Counted from the first letter of the stretch, positions 42,918 to 51,445 are shown. The stretch is DNA of 64,000 bases from Paludibacteraceae bacterium (GCA_017461505.1 JAFTXV010000007.1:595185-659184), one strand, 5' to 3'. Notes: generated from the sequence alone by a model not told the origin. Numbers and translations are program-made.

Positions 42918-42918
42918 A
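42442..42918 (-). CDS. HNH homing endonuclease inside the tRNA-Leu intron
   Basis: 158 residues. The N-terminal ~55 residues (DSFSIAEMCRKLGARPSGGNY, quoted to SGGNY) are the helix-turn-helix-like domain common before HNH nucleases. The HNH core is CEVCGLIEWQGAPIP, LELHHKNGNTRDNRIENLQ, LCPNCHALTKNYRG (about 98-148), with two CxxC zinc pairs and the HH/N/H metal-binding residues. Such enzymes cut intron-less target genes to spread the intron. The first possible start is a TTG at 42918, made of exon base U34 plus the first two intron bases; the only nearby ATG is 20 codons inside the conserved domain. The start is therefore available only in unspliced RNA. Confidence 0.85.
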   Translation of the reverse strand: MKKTKEDFENAARDSFSIAEMCRKLGARPSGGNYKILHNAIVEYHLDISHFRGQGWNVGLKFKPKQSKDLSEILVENSTFQSFKLKKRLFTSGLKDKRCEVCGLIEWQGAPIPLELHHKNGNTRDNRIENLQILCPNCHALTKNYRGLNNKSATKETL

Positions 42919-42965
42919 AGTCCTTCGTGTCTACCGATTCCACCATCGCGGCTTGAAATCGACTG

Positions 42966-42996
42966 CAAAAGTACTGCTTTTTTCGCATATACGCAA
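42966..42996 (-). promoter_or_regulatory. Promoter of the tRNA-Leu(UAA) gene
   Basis: Minus strand: TTG (42996-42994), 20-nt spacer, TACTTTTG (42973-42966), 13 bp before the tRNA 5' end. Confidence 0.8.
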
Positions 42997-43037
42997 GAAA
43001 TATGCTATAAAAAGTAATCTTTTTGCGAAAAAACATG

Positions 43038-43078
43038 AAAATATTTGGTCATATCAAAAAAAAGTAGTACTTTTGCAC
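43038..43078 (+). promoter_or_regulatory. Promoter of tRNA-Cys, nearly identical to the tRNA-Gly promoter
   Basis: TTTG (43044-43047), 20-nt spacer, TACTTTTG (43068-43075). The ~27 bp from 43038 are identical to 53298-53324. Confidence 0.85.
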
Positions 43079-43094
43079 CGCAATTCGCAAGTTT

Positions 43095-43165
43095 GGTACC
43101 TTGCCCGAGCGGTTAGGGATCGGTCTGCAAAACCGGGGACGGCGGTTCGAATCCGCCAGGTACCT
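43095..43165 (+). tRNA. tRNA-Cys(GCA)
   Basis: 71 nt. Acceptor GGTACCT/AGGTACC, anticodon loop CTGCAAA (GCA), T arm GGCGG TTCGAAT CCGCC, discriminator U. Promoter 20 bp upstream and a hairpin just after it. Confidence 0.95.
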
Positions 43166-43168
43166 CAA

Positions 43169-43200
43169 AAGAAGAGCCGCTCAGTAGAGTGGCTCTTCTT
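43169..43200 (+). terminator. Hairpin after tRNA-Cys
   Basis: AAGAAGAGCC (43169-43178) pairs with GGCTCTTCTT (43191-43200). A short T-rich stretch follows, so it may end the tRNA transcript or let some read-through reach sufB. Confidence 0.7.
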
Positions 43201-43204
43201 AGTT

Positions 43205-43251
43205 TAAAGAACGCTCGCTATGCGAGCTACAGTTTAGAGTTTAAAGGTAAG
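43205..43251. repeat. Palindromic repeat element, copy upstream of sufB
   Basis: TTAAAGAACGC, then hairpin GCTCGC TAT GCGAGC (43213-43227), then GCTACAGTTTAGAG and AAAGGTAAG. It matches the minus-strand copy inside the ttcA-like gene (52866-52828) at GAACGC, GCTAC-GTTTAGAG and AAAGGTAAG, and in the same reading frame. Confidence 0.75.
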
Positions 43252-43254
43252 CCA

Positions 43255-44685
43255 GTGAAAGAGATAGAAGAAATAACGAGTCAGGAGTATAAATACGGTT
43301 TCACGACGGATGTGGAGATCGATATTATCCCTGTGGGTCTAAATGAGGATGTGGTTCGACTGATTTCAGCGAAGAAGGGCGAGCCCGAATGGCTATTGGA
43401 GTTTCGACTGAAGGCCTACCGCAAATGGCTGACGATGCCTCATCCTAATTGGGCACATCTCACGATACCAGAGATAGATTTTCAGGCGCTCTCATACTAC
43501 GCAGCGCCTAAGACACATACGGGCGATGAGAAGAAGGAGATTGATCCTGAACTGATGAAGACTTTTGATAAATTGGGCATTCCTCTGGAGGAGCGCGCTG
43601 CCTTGGCAGGAAATATGGCGGTGGATGCAGTGATGGACTCTGTCTCGGTGAAGACCACCTTCCGCGAGACCTTGGCGGAGAAAGGTATCATCTTCTGCTC
43701 AATCTCAGAGGCGGTAAAAGAGCATCCCGAATTGGTGCAGCAATACTTAGGTTCGGTGGTGCCAGCCAGTGATAATTTCTATGCGGCATTAAACTCGGCC
43801 GTGTTCTCTGACGGCTCGTTTGTATACATCCCCAAAGGCGTTCGTTGCCCCATGGAGTTGAGTACATATTTCCGCATCAATGCGGGCAATACAGGTCAGT
43901 TTGAACGTACCTTGTTGGTAGCCGACGAAGGTGCATATCTAAGTTACTTAGAGGGTTGTACCGCTCCGATGCGCGACGAGAATCAGTTGCACGCTGCCAT
44001 CGTGGAGATCGTGGTGCACAAGGATGCAGAAGTGAAATACTCTACCGTACAGAACTGGTATCCAGGCGACAAAGAGGGCAAGGGAGGTATCTATAACTTT
44101 GTGACTAAACGCGGTATCACCCACGAGAATGCGCGACTGAGTTGGACACAAGTGGAGACGGGTTCAGCGATCACATGGAAGTATCCTAGCTGCATATTGA
44201 AGGGTGATAACTCGAGTGCCGAGTTCTATTCGGTGGCGGTGACCAATAACTATCAGCAAGCGGATACGGGTACGAAGATGATCCATATAGGTAAGAACAC
44301 GCGTTCGCGTATTATCAGCAAGGGTATCTCTGCGGGCAAGAGCCAGAATGCCTATCGCGGTTTGGTGCGCGTGATGCCGAATGCAGAGAATGTGCGCAAC
44401 TATAGCCAATGTGATAGTCTGTTGCTAGGCGATAAGTGCGGTGCACACACCTTCCCAACCATGCGCATACAGAATCCTACCGCCATCATTGAGCATGAGG
44501 CCACAACGAGCAAGATCAGCGAGGATCAGTTGTTCTATTGCCAACAACGTGGTATTGGCGTGGAAGATGCAGTGGGATTGATAGTGAACGGCTATGCCAA
44601 AGAGGTGATGGACAAGTTGCCGATGGAGTTTGCCGTGGAAGCACAAAAGTTGCTGCAAGTGAGTCTGGAAGGCAGCGTAGGTTAG
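43255..44685 (+). CDS. sufB: Iron-sulfur cluster assembly scaffold SufB
   Basis: 476 residues from GTG 43255, chosen because the next residues ([15 protein letters not shown]) align with the usual SufB start and because an AAAGG lies 8 bp upstream. The frame is open to 43189 through a repeat element. Recognised by [30 protein letters not shown] (quoted [14 protein letters not shown]), [53 protein letters not shown] and the C-terminal [20 protein letters not shown]. SufB with SufC and SufD builds Fe-S clusters in the cytoplasm. Neither sufC nor sufD follows; the next gene is convergent. Possibly read from the tRNA-Cys promoter. Confidence 0.95.
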   Translation: MKEIEEITSQEYKYGFTTDVEIDIIPVGLNEDVVRLISAKKGEPEWLLEFRLKAYRKWLTMPHPNWAHLTIPEIDFQALSYYAAPKTHTGDEKKEIDPELMKTFDKLGIPLEERAALAGNMAVDAVMDSVSVKTTFRETLAEKGIIFCSISEAVKEHPELVQQYLGSVVPASDNFYAALNSAVFSDGSFVYIPKGVRCPMELSTYFRINAGNTGQFERTLLVADEGAYLSYLEGCTAPMRDENQLHAAIVEIVVHKDAEVKYSTVQNWYPGDKEGKGGIYNFVTKRGITHENARLSWTQVETGSAITWKYPSCILKGDNSSAEFYSVAVTNNYQQADTGTKMIHIGKNTRSRIISKGISAGKSQNAYRGLVRVMPNAENVRNYSQCDSLLLGDKCGAHTFPTMRIQNPTAIIEHEATTSKISEDQLFYCQQRGIGVEDAVGLIVNGYAKEVMDKLPMEFAVEAQKLLQVSLEGSVG

Positions 44686-44885
44686 TCGAAGAGGGTAGGT
44701 GAGTCGCTATCGAAGCGCTTGAGGATGTTGCGCATCAGCGTTTCGCGGATGAGGCGCGAACGATTGGTGACAGTATATTGGTCACAATAGCGCTCCAAGG
44801 CACGCAACTCGCTATCATTGAGCAGGATAGATATGCGATTTTTACGCGGTTGCGGTTTGCTGTGGAATTTCTTGACTGCTTTCAT
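44682..44885 (-). CDS. Small ribbon-helix-helix-like protein
   Basis: 67 residues from ATG 44885 (a TTG at 44906 is in frame but sits against the upstream stop). A very basic start ([17 protein letters not shown]) leads into [21 protein letters not shown] and [14 protein letters not shown], a strand-helix-helix pattern as in CopG/Arc-type DNA-binding or mobilisation proteins. Its stop overlaps the sufB stop on the other strand by 4 bp. It follows an outer-membrane gene by 21 bp, so it may be in that operon. Target unknown. Confidence 0.65.
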   Translation of the reverse strand: MKAVKKFHSKPQPRKNRISILLNDSELRALERYCDQYTVTNRSRLIRETLMRNILKRFDSDSPTLFD

Positions 44886-44906
44886 CTGTAGATATTGTTT
44901 TCTCAA

Positions 44907-45626
44907 TTAGAATAATACCGCGAATTTTACTCCTATTGCAAGGAAGTTGCATCCCATGTGATTGGTATATGGGATATTGTCGATGTATTGTACGACATCG
45001 GTTTGTGCTTGTTGCCACTCGGCATAGATACCATATTGCAGGCTTGCCTGCTGGTTGATGAGGTAGCTTCCGCCGAAGTTAGCACCGATACAGATCCCCC
45101 CTTGATTGTCTTTGTTGGCTGCAAAACCATATCCGATGCTCATACCGAGTAGGGGCGCGTGTTTCTGCTCGGTGAGCGGGAATTGGATATGTGCCAATAA
45201 TGGAATAAAGGAGTAGGTGGTACTGCCAATGACCTTGGCGCGATAGCCAACGCTACCTCCGAGGAACATACGCTTGCCTTGGATGGCATGGGAGCCGATC
45301 ATCAAGTCGGTACCAAACTGTCCGCCCACGCCCAATTCGGGTACGAAGAGCACACCGCCATGTACTTGCAGCGCGATATTGACAGGACGTACGGCTGGTG
45401 CAACGGCTGTAGGTTGATCAACTATCACCTCATTGCTGCGTATGGATACCACTTCGCTGGTAGGATATTGGTGGCGCATACCATTGTTGGTGCGTATGAT
45501 GACTACCTCATCGTTTTGCAAGACAATCTCTCCGCGCACAGTCTGTCCGGAGCGCAAGGTAACTACCTCTGCAAAGATGGGGCAGGATAGTATGAGGAGC
45601 AATAGTATGTGTAGTATTCGGTGCAT
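44907..45626 (-). CDS. Outer-membrane beta-barrel protein with small N-terminal SH3-like domain
   Basis: 239 residues. Signal peptide (MHRILHILLLLILSCPIFA). The N-terminal ~50 mature residues (VVTLRSGQTVRGEIVLQNDE, VIIRTNNGMRHQYP) look like a small beta-barrel of the kind that precedes barrel domains in Bacteroidales. Residues ~80-239 are an eight-stranded-type barrel (GGQFGTDLMIG, GMSIGYGFAANKDNQGG, NFLAIGVKFAVLF) with a terminal Phe. The start codon follows the stop of the RNase R-like gene directly (TAAATG), so the two are cotranscribed. Function unknown. Confidence 0.75.
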   Translation of the reverse strand: MHRILHILLLLILSCPIFAEVVTLRSGQTVRGEIVLQNDEVVIIRTNNGMRHQYPTSEVVSIRSNEVIVDQPTAVAPAVRPVNIALQVHGGVLFVPELGVGGQFGTDLMIGSHAIQGKRMFLGGSVGYRAKVIGSTTYSFIPLLAHIQFPLTEQKHAPLLGMSIGYGFAANKDNQGGICIGANFGGSYLINQQASLQYGIYAEWQQAQTDVVQYIDNIPYTNHMGCNFLAIGVKFAVLF

Positions 45627-47249
45627 TTATTCTTCCACTAAAACAAAGTCAATCAGTTTGCGATCGATATCCACCTTGGTGCATCGCACACGTACGGGGT
45701 CGGATAATGTGTATGTTTGCCCGCTACCTGCAGCGATGAGGCAATAGTTCTCCTCGTCGAACTGCATATAGTCGTGCGGCTTAATGGTTCGGATAGGCAC
45801 AAGTCCCTCGGTGAGGGTATCGGTGAGTTGAACAAAGAGTCCAAACTCAGTAACACCACTGATAACCGCATCAAACTCTTCGCCCAAGTGGTTGCTGATC
45901 CATTTGGCGTGCATCTCCTTGATGGAGTCGCGCTCTGCCATTTGGGCTGCCATCTCGCAGTCGGAGCAGTGCTGGCATGCCTGCTCTAGCTCCTCCTTGT
46001 CGCTACGGCAGAGGGCTTTGCTCTGCAATAGGTATTTGGCTACTAAGCGATGTACCATCATATCGGGGTAGCGACGGATAGGCGAGGTGAAGTGGGTGTA
46101 GTAGGGGAATGCCAGTCCGTAGTGGCCGATATTGTCGGAGGAATATACGGCTTTAGCCATTGAGCGTATGGTGAGTGTCTCAACTAGGGTCTGGCAAGGA
46201 CGTCCTTGGCAGTCGTCAAGCAGAGCATTGATATGCTTATGGGTGGTTTTACTATTAGACGAAATCTTGAGGTTCAACCCAAAACGCTTGATAAACTGGC
46301 TGAGTTTGCCAATCTTCTCTGGGTCGGGATTATCGTGCACGCGATAGACAAAAGGTCGGGCTGGTTTGTCGGAGTCGGGAGTCGGGAGTCCTGATTTGCG
46401 TTTCCCGATCTCTGCGGCTACGATGCGGTTGGCGAGGAGCATAAACTCCTCGATGAGATGGTTGGTATCGAGCGACTTATGGAAGAAGATCTCGGTAGGT
46501 TCGTTGTTTTCATCCAATCGGAAATGTACTTCAGGTGTCTCAAAGTTGATGGCGCCTCGGCGGAAACGCTCTGCACGCAACACTTGAGCCAAACGATGGA
46601 GTACCTGCAAGGCTTCCAATAGCGGTTGGTCAGCGATTAACTCTCCATCCAGCATATCTTGTGCTTGGCGGTAGGTGAGGCGACGATCAGAGCAGATGAC
46701 AGTGCGGCAAATCTTATGGCGCAGCACCTTGGCATTGGGATCCATCTCCACAATGACCGACATACAGAGTTTATCCTCGTTAGGTCGCAGGCTACAAAGC
46801 TCGTTGCTCAGTCGTTCAGGGAGCATAGGAATGACCTTGTCCACCAGATAGATGCTCGTACCACGGCGGTATGCCTCTTCGTCGAGGGCAGTCTGCTCGT
46901 GGACGTAGTGGGTGACATCGGCGATATGGATGCCTATCTGGTAGTTGCCCGTATCGAGGATTTGGAAGGAGAGCGCGTCGTCAAAATCCTTGGCCTCATC
47001 AGGGTCGATAGTGAAGGTCAGGACGTCGCGCATATCCCGACGGCGGAGCAGTTCCTGCGTAGGGATAGAAGCAATGGGTAAGCGTTGAGCTTCGGCTTGT
47101 ACATCTTCGGGAAAACCAGAAGGAATGGTGTATTCCAACTCCCGAACTTCGGAAGTTGGAACACGCTTCGATTCCTGTTGGTTGCGATTCTTACGCTGCG
47201 AAGCTTTCTCGCGGCGAAGACGTTTGGCTATTAAATCTTTCGTTCTCAT
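45627..47249 (-). CDS. rnr: RNase R/II-family exoribonuclease lacking N-terminal cold-shock domains
   Basis: 540 residues. The RNB catalytic domain is complete (~70-395): TFTIDPDEAKDFDDALSF carries the metal-binding Asp cluster, then IGIHIADVTHYV, GTSIYLVDKVIPMLPERLSN and ARPFVYRVHDNPDPEK. TSPIRRYPDMMVHR precedes the C-terminal S1 domain (~455-540, FDAVISGVTEFGLFVQLTDTLTEGLV, quoted in part). Usual RNase R has ~700-800 residues with two cold-shock domains before RNB. Here only a basic ~30-residue start precedes the RNB region, and no further ORF lies in the 77 bp upstream. It degrades RNA 3' to 5'. Loss of the N-terminal RNA-binding part should change substrate choice. Confidence 0.9.
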   Translation of the reverse strand: MRTKDLIAKRLRREKASQRKNRNQQESKRVPTSEVRELEYTIPSGFPEDVQAEAQRLPIASIPTQELLRRRDMRDVLTFTIDPDEAKDFDDALSFQILDTGNYQIGIHIADVTHYVHEQTALDEEAYRRGTSIYLVDKVIPMLPERLSNELCSLRPNEDKLCMSVIVEMDPNAKVLRHKICRTVICSDRRLTYRQAQDMLDGELIADQPLLEALQVLHRLAQVLRAERFRRGAINFETPEVHFRLDENNEPTEIFFHKSLDTNHLIEEFMLLANRIVAAEIGKRKSGLPTPDSDKPARPFVYRVHDNPDPEKIGKLSQFIKRFGLNLKISSNSKTTHKHINALLDDCQGRPCQTLVETLTIRSMAKAVYSSDNIGHYGLAFPYYTHFTSPIRRYPDMMVHRLVAKYLLQSKALCRSDKEELEQACQHCSDCEMAAQMAERDSIKEMHAKWISNHLGEEFDAVISGVTEFGLFVQLTDTLTEGLVPIRTIKPHDYMQFDEENYCLIAAGSGQTYTLSDPVRVRCTKVDIDRKLIDFVLVEE

Positions 47250-47256
47250 AGTGTAG

Positions 47257-47287
47257 GGTTTTGTGTTGCAGTATCTGCTACAAAACC
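47257..47287 (-). other. Hairpin between the pullulanase and RNase R genes
   Basis: GGTTTTGT (47257-47264) pairs with ACAAAACC (47280-47287), with an inner GCAG/CTGC pair. No T-run. It could be an RNA stability or processing element in the leader of the RNase R gene. Confidence 0.5.
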
Positions 47288-47326
47288 TATGCCGAAGCTA
47301 TGATGGGTTACCCAAGGGTTAACGAT

Positions 47327-49315
47327 TTATAGATAGAGGATAGCCGCCGACTGAGGTTCTACGCGCACGGTCTTTTCTGCAATGCGCTCGCCGTAGTATG
47401 GGCACTTGCCATCTACGCAAGCGAAGCGATATTCGCCCTCTGGTAATGCCACTTGTGCGCTACGTGTTTGACCATTGAGTATGACTACGATGGTTTTCCA
47501 GCTGTCGCCTACTGCTTCTCCGTTCAAAGTGTATGCTACCACACCTTCTTTTGTTGGCAAGAAGTGGAGGTTCTTGCGCACAAGTTCCGCGTCGCCCATG
47601 TGGAAGGCAGGGTGCGCTTTGCGCAAAGCAATCAGACCTTGGTAGTATGTAAACAAGTCGAGGTTCTCTGCCTTGAGTGACCAGTCGATAGCGTTGATAT
47701 CATCAGGGCTGCAATAAGAGTTGTGCACACCCTTTTTATCGCGTGCGATCTCCTCGCCGCACCAGAGGAATGGCATACCTTGTGAGGTGAGTACGGCTGT
47801 TTGTGCTAGTTTGCTGAGTTTTTGCAATTCACCTGGGCGCAAGCGTTTGTTGGCTTTGAGACGGTCGGTGAGCATCATATCATCGTGGCAAGACACGTAG
47901 CTGATACATTGTGTAGGTTGTGCAGTCCAAGCTCGCTTGGAGTAGTTCACCTTCTCCATATCCACTTCTGGGTGAGCAATACATCCCACGAGACCGAACT
48001 TGATACTCTCCTCATGACCTTTCTCACCGATGAGGAAGGCGCCGCGGTTGTTGTCGGAGAATGGACCACGGAGGGCGTCGCGCATATCGTCGCAGAAAGC
48101 ACCGATACCAGGCAACTTTTGCATATTGGCTTTCATGGCCAATGAGTCGCCATTGTAGAGAGGACCACCAGCTGCCCATCCCTCTCCATAGAGGAGGAGC
48201 GATGAGTCGATGCTATCCATCATTTGGCGCACGAGGTTCATGGTCTCTATATCATGGATACCCATAAGGTCAAAGCGGAAGCCGTCCATATGGTACTCCT
48301 CAATCCAGTAGCGGCATGACTCAATGATATATTTGCGCATCATAGCGCGCTCGCTGGCAGTCTCGTTGCCACAACCTGAAGCGTTGCCGAGCTCGCCATT
48401 CTCGTGAAGACGGTAGAAATAGTCAGGACAAGTTTGTGTGAAGTTGCTATTCTCCACGTTGAAGGTATGGTTGTACACCACATCTAGAATCACGCGGATA
48501 CCAGCCTTGTGTAGCGCTTGAATCATCTGCTTCATCTCGCGGATACGGGTAGCAGGATCGTATGGGTTGGTGCTATAGCCACCGTCAGGCACATTGTAGT
48601 TGACAGGATCGTAACCCCAGTTATACACATTGTCGCTCAAGCGAGACTCGTCCACGGATCCATAGTCATAGGATGGGAGGATCTGCACGTGGGTAACGCC
48701 TAGTTCTATGAGGTGATCGATACCCGTGGAAAGACCCTCTGCGGTCTTGGTGCCGTGTTCGGTCCATTGGACAAACTTACCTTTGTTCTTGACGCCAGAA
48801 GTAGCGTGGATAGACATGTCGCGGTGGTGCATCTCGTAGATGATAGCATCTTTTGCACCTGCAAAAGCAGGACGCACATCCTCGTTCCACCCCTCTGGGT
48901 TGGTCGTAGCAAGGTCGATGATCGCTGCACGACGACCATTCACACCTACTGCTTTGGCGAAGATACCTGGAGTCTCGTGGAGACGCCAACGGGAACTAGG
49001 CTCTACGATCTGGAAGGTATAGAACTGACCGTTGAGGTCACCTTTGACGGTCTTCAACCAACTGCCATCTTTCTGACGGCACATGGCGAACTTTTGCAAT
49101 GGTGCTATGGTGGTAGCGTCAGCGTAGATATTGAGATATACGCTGTCGGCATTCGGACTCCACACCGAGAAAGTGGTTTTCTCTGGAGTGTAGATCATTT
49201 CATCGAGTGAACCTTGTTTCACTGGATAATCATTCACGCTCTCGTAATGAGGCTTCTTGGCACAGCAGCCGATAAGTGTGGCTGCGAGGGTCATCATAAT
49301 TAGTACTTTTTTCAT
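47327..49315 (-). CDS. pulA: Type I pullulanase (GH13) lipoprotein
   Basis: 662 residues from ATG 49315; longer starts overlap clpX. Lipobox LIGC near residue 17. An N-terminal CBM48-like domain (FSVWSPNADSVYLNIY) precedes the GH13 barrel. The type I pullulanase signature YNWGYDP is present, with conserved regions DVVYNH, GFRFDLMG (nucleophile Asp), LLYGEGWAAGG (acid Glu) and YVSCHDDMM (transition-state Asp). It cuts alpha-1,6 branch points of pullulan, glycogen or starch. It is lipid-anchored, so it may work at the outer membrane or periplasm with the Sus systems in this window. It starts 43 bp after clpX; no own promoter was seen. Confidence 0.93.
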   Translation of the reverse strand: MKKVLIMMTLAATLIGCCAKKPHYESVNDYPVKQGSLDEMIYTPEKTTFSVWSPNADSVYLNIYADATTIAPLQKFAMCRQKDGSWLKTVKGDLNGQFYTFQIVEPSSRWRLHETPGIFAKAVGVNGRRAAIIDLATTNPEGWNEDVRPAFAGAKDAIIYEMHHRDMSIHATSGVKNKGKFVQWTEHGTKTAEGLSTGIDHLIELGVTHVQILPSYDYGSVDESRLSDNVYNWGYDPVNYNVPDGGYSTNPYDPATRIREMKQMIQALHKAGIRVILDVVYNHTFNVENSNFTQTCPDYFYRLHENGELGNASGCGNETASERAMMRKYIIESCRYWIEEYHMDGFRFDLMGIHDIETMNLVRQMMDSIDSSLLLYGEGWAAGGPLYNGDSLAMKANMQKLPGIGAFCDDMRDALRGPFSDNNRGAFLIGEKGHEESIKFGLVGCIAHPEVDMEKVNYSKRAWTAQPTQCISYVSCHDDMMLTDRLKANKRLRPGELQKLSKLAQTAVLTSQGMPFLWCGEEIARDKKGVHNSYCSPDDINAIDWSLKAENLDLFTYYQGLIALRKAHPAFHMGDAELVRKNLHFLPTKEGVVAYTLNGEAVGDSWKTIVVILNGQTRSAQVALPEGEYRFACVDGKCPYYGERIAEKTVRVEPQSAAILYL

Positions 49316-49358
49316 GTTATAAAATGGTTCATGCGCCGCTGGCGCTTGTTTTACTGTT

Positions 49359-50615
49359 TCAACGTTCTTGTTGTTGCGCTGCGAGAGCATATAGGTCGGC
49401 TTTCTCGATGCGTTGTGCTGCATAGTCTTTGGTGACCTCAAAGGTCTTTTTGCGCGTCTTGGAGGATGGCAAGTCAAACATCACGTCCATCATCACGGTC
49501 TCCATCAATCCGCGCAATCCGCGTGCTCCGAGCTTGTATTCCAACGCCTTATCCACCACATAATCCAACATATCGGGTGCGAATGTGAGTTGGAAACCAT
49601 CCATCTCCAGCAACTTCTGATACTGCTTGGTGATGGCGTTATTGGGCTCGGTGAGGATATTACGAAGTGCCTGCTTGTCGAGCGGGCGGAGATAAGTGAG
49701 GATAGGCAGACGACCAATGATCTCAGGAATTAGTCCGAAGGACTTGAGGTCTTGTGGCGCCACATACTGCAGCAGGTTGTTCTTGTCGATGGTTTGGGCT
49801 TTCTTCTGCGCATCAAAGCCCACCACTTGGGTGTTCATACGTTGTGCAATCTTACGCTCGATACCGTCGAACGCGCCGCCACAGATGAAGAGGATATTGC
49901 GCGTATCCACGTGAATAAACTCTTGCTCAGGGTGCTTGCGACCACCTTGAGGGGGAACATTCACCACCGATCCTTCGAGCAACTTCAATAATCCCTGTTG
50001 CACACCCTCACCCGATACGTCACGGGTGATGCTAGGGTTCTCGCTCTTGCGGGCGATCTTGTCCATCTCGTCGATAAAGACGATACCTCGTTGTGCTTTT
50101 TGCAGATCGTAGTCGGCATCTTGCAAGAGGCGCACGAGGAGCGACTCTACGTCTTCACCTACGTAACCTGCTTCTGTCAAGGCAGTTGCATCCACAATAG
50201 CAAATGGCACCTTGAGCAGCTTGGCGATGGTGCGGGCAAGGAGAGTCTTACCCGTACCCGTAGAACCTACGAGCAGGATATTGCTCTTCTCTATCTCTAC
50301 GCCGTTGTCGTCCTTGGGTTGGAGGACACGCTTGTAGTGGTTATATACCGCAACAGACAGGTAGCGCTTGGCTTCGTCTTGTCCGATCACGTATTGGTCG
50401 AGGAAGGCCTTGATATCGGCTGGCTTGGGCAGCGTAGCCAACTCGAGTCCTTCTATATTGCATTCTTTTTGCTGCTTGATCTGATTCTCCTTGATGATTC
50501 TGTGACCTGCCTCCACACACTCGTGGCAGATATACACACCAGGAATCTCCGAGGAGAACAGCTCCTTCATCTCACGTCCACAGAACGCACATTTCTCTTG
50601 TTTCTTATTTCCCAT
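49359..50615 (-). CDS. clpX: ATP-dependent Clp protease ATP-binding subunit ClpX
   Basis: 418 residues from ATG 50615. The N-terminal zinc-binding domain has CAFCGRE and YICHECVE. Walker A is GSTGTGKT, Walker B is [11 protein letters not shown], and the [20 protein letters not shown] segment is typical. The C-terminal region has GFDAQKKAQ and the sensor-2 part [16 protein letters not shown]. ClpX unfolds tagged proteins and feeds them to ClpP, encoded 46 bp upstream on the same strand. The ORF can be read further upstream to 50687, but it would overlap clpP and lose the normal start. Confidence 0.97.
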   Translation of the reverse strand: MGNKKQEKCAFCGREMKELFSSEIPGVYICHECVEAGHRIIKENQIKQQKECNIEGLELATLPKPADIKAFLDQYVIGQDEAKRYLSVAVYNHYKRVLQPKDDNGVEIEKSNILLVGSTGTGKTLLARTIAKLLKVPFAIVDATALTEAGYVGEDVESLLVRLLQDADYDLQKAQRGIVFIDEMDKIARKSENPSITRDVSGEGVQQGLLKLLEGSVVNVPPQGGRKHPEQEFIHVDTRNILFICGGAFDGIERKIAQRMNTQVVGFDAQKKAQTIDKNNLLQYVAPQDLKSFGLIPEIIGRLPILTYLRPLDKQALRNILTEPNNAITKQYQKLLEMDGFQLTFAPDMLDYVVDKALEYKLGARGLRGLMETVMMDVMFDLPSSKTRKKTFEVTKDYAAQRIEKADLYALAAQQQER

Positions 50616-50661
50616 TTTGTTTGGTGTTACATTTTGTGTCCCGTGTCGGGAGTCCGGTAAT

Positions 50662-51321
50662 CTATTTCTTCGAATACACCTTATCAATCATTCCGTACTC
50701 CAATGCCTCTTTGGCGGTCATCCAATAGTCGCGGTCGGCATCTTGGCGGATCTTATCCATCGTTTGTCCCGAATGGTCGGAGATGATTTGATAGAGTTCG
50801 TCTTTGAGTTTGAGTATCTCGCGTGCGGTGATCTCGATGTCGGATGCTTGACCTTGGATTCCGCCCAATGGTTGATGGATCATCACGCGGCTATGAGGCA
50901 ATGCGGCACGCATACCTTTCTCGCCAGCTACGAGGAGCACAGCGCCCATGCTGGCTGCCATACCCGTACAGATGGTAGCCACCTTAGAGCCGATAAACTG
51001 CATGGTGTCGTAGATGCCCAAACCTGCATATACGCTACCACCAGGGGTGTTGAGATAGATATTGATATCACGCTCAGAATCTACAGAGTCCAAGTATAGC
51101 AATTGTGCCTGAATCACATTGGCAGTATAATCATTCACCTCTGTACCGAGGAAGATGATGCGGTCCATCATCAGACGTGAGAACACGTCCATTTGGGTAA
51201 CGTTGAGTTGACGTTCCTCCAAGATGGATGGACTGATATAGCTCGCAGAGGCATTCATAGTCTTCTCTACGTGCATGGAGTTCATGCCTTTGTCAACGGC
51301 AAATTTCAAAAAGTCATTCAT
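50662..51321 (-). CDS. clpP: ATP-dependent Clp protease proteolytic subunit ClpP
   Basis: 219 residues. The catalytic Ser is in [13 protein letters not shown], the His in [15 protein letters not shown] and the Asp in [34 protein letters not shown] is the usual substrate-binding strand region. ClpP forms the tetradecameric protease chamber for ClpX. First gene of the clpP-clpX-pulA run; a good promoter lies at 51369-51400. Trigger factor, often upstream of clpP, is not here. Confidence 0.97.
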   Translation of the reverse strand: MNDFLKFAVDKGMNSMHVEKTMNASASYISPSILEERQLNVTQMDVFSRLMMDRIIFLGTEVNDYTANVIQAQLLYLDSVDSERDINIYLNTPGGSVYAGLGIYDTMQFIGSKVATICTGMAASMGAVLLVAGEKGMRAALPHSRVMIHQPLGGIQGQASDIEITAREILKLKDELYQIISDHSGQTMDKIRQDADRDYWMTAKEALEYGMIDKVYSKK

Positions 51322-51368
51322 ATTAATGATATTTTAGGTTTATTTTAATACGTAAAGCTAAAAACGCG

Positions 51369-51400
51369 CAAAGTTACAACTTTTTTTTGACATATGCAAA
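51369..51400 (-). promoter_or_regulatory. Promoter of clpP
   Basis: Minus strand: TTTG (51400-51397), 20-nt spacer, TAACTTTG (51376-51369), 47 nt before the ATG. Confidence 0.85.
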
Positions 51401-51404
51401 TTTC

Positions 51405-51445
51405 CTCGCCTCATCCCCTCATCCCCTCATCGCCTCATCACCTAA
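51405..51445. repeat. CTCGCCTCATCCCCTCATC low-complexity repeat at the 3' end of the phosphatase gene
   Basis: Units of CCCCTCAT and CGCCTCAT run from the clpP promoter into the last codons of the LMW phosphatase gene (GDEAMRG). Same family as 24787 and 56590. Confidence 0.8.

Larger units (their letters stand above)
42182..42952 (-). tRNA. tRNA-Leu(UAA) gene interrupted by a group I intron
   Basis: Exon 1 is 42952-42918 (35 nt: acceptor GCCGCGA, D arm, anticodon stem AAGGA, loop CTT ending with U34). Exon 2 is 42232-42182 (51 nt: AAAA, stem TCCTT, long variable arm, T arm GCGGG TTCAAGT CCCGC, acceptor TCGCGGT and A73). Joined they make an 86-nt class II tRNA with anticodon UAA and a normal 7-nt loop CTTAAAA. 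The G1-U72 pair is also seen in E. coli tRNA-Leu(UAA). No CCA is encoded. Without intron removal the tRNA cannot form, and no other tRNA-Leu(UAA) is in the window. Confidence 0.95.

Noticed and set aside
49316-49477. Upstream extension of the pullulanase gene
   Set aside because: It would overlap the end of clpX and lose the lipoprotein signal that begins at 49315.
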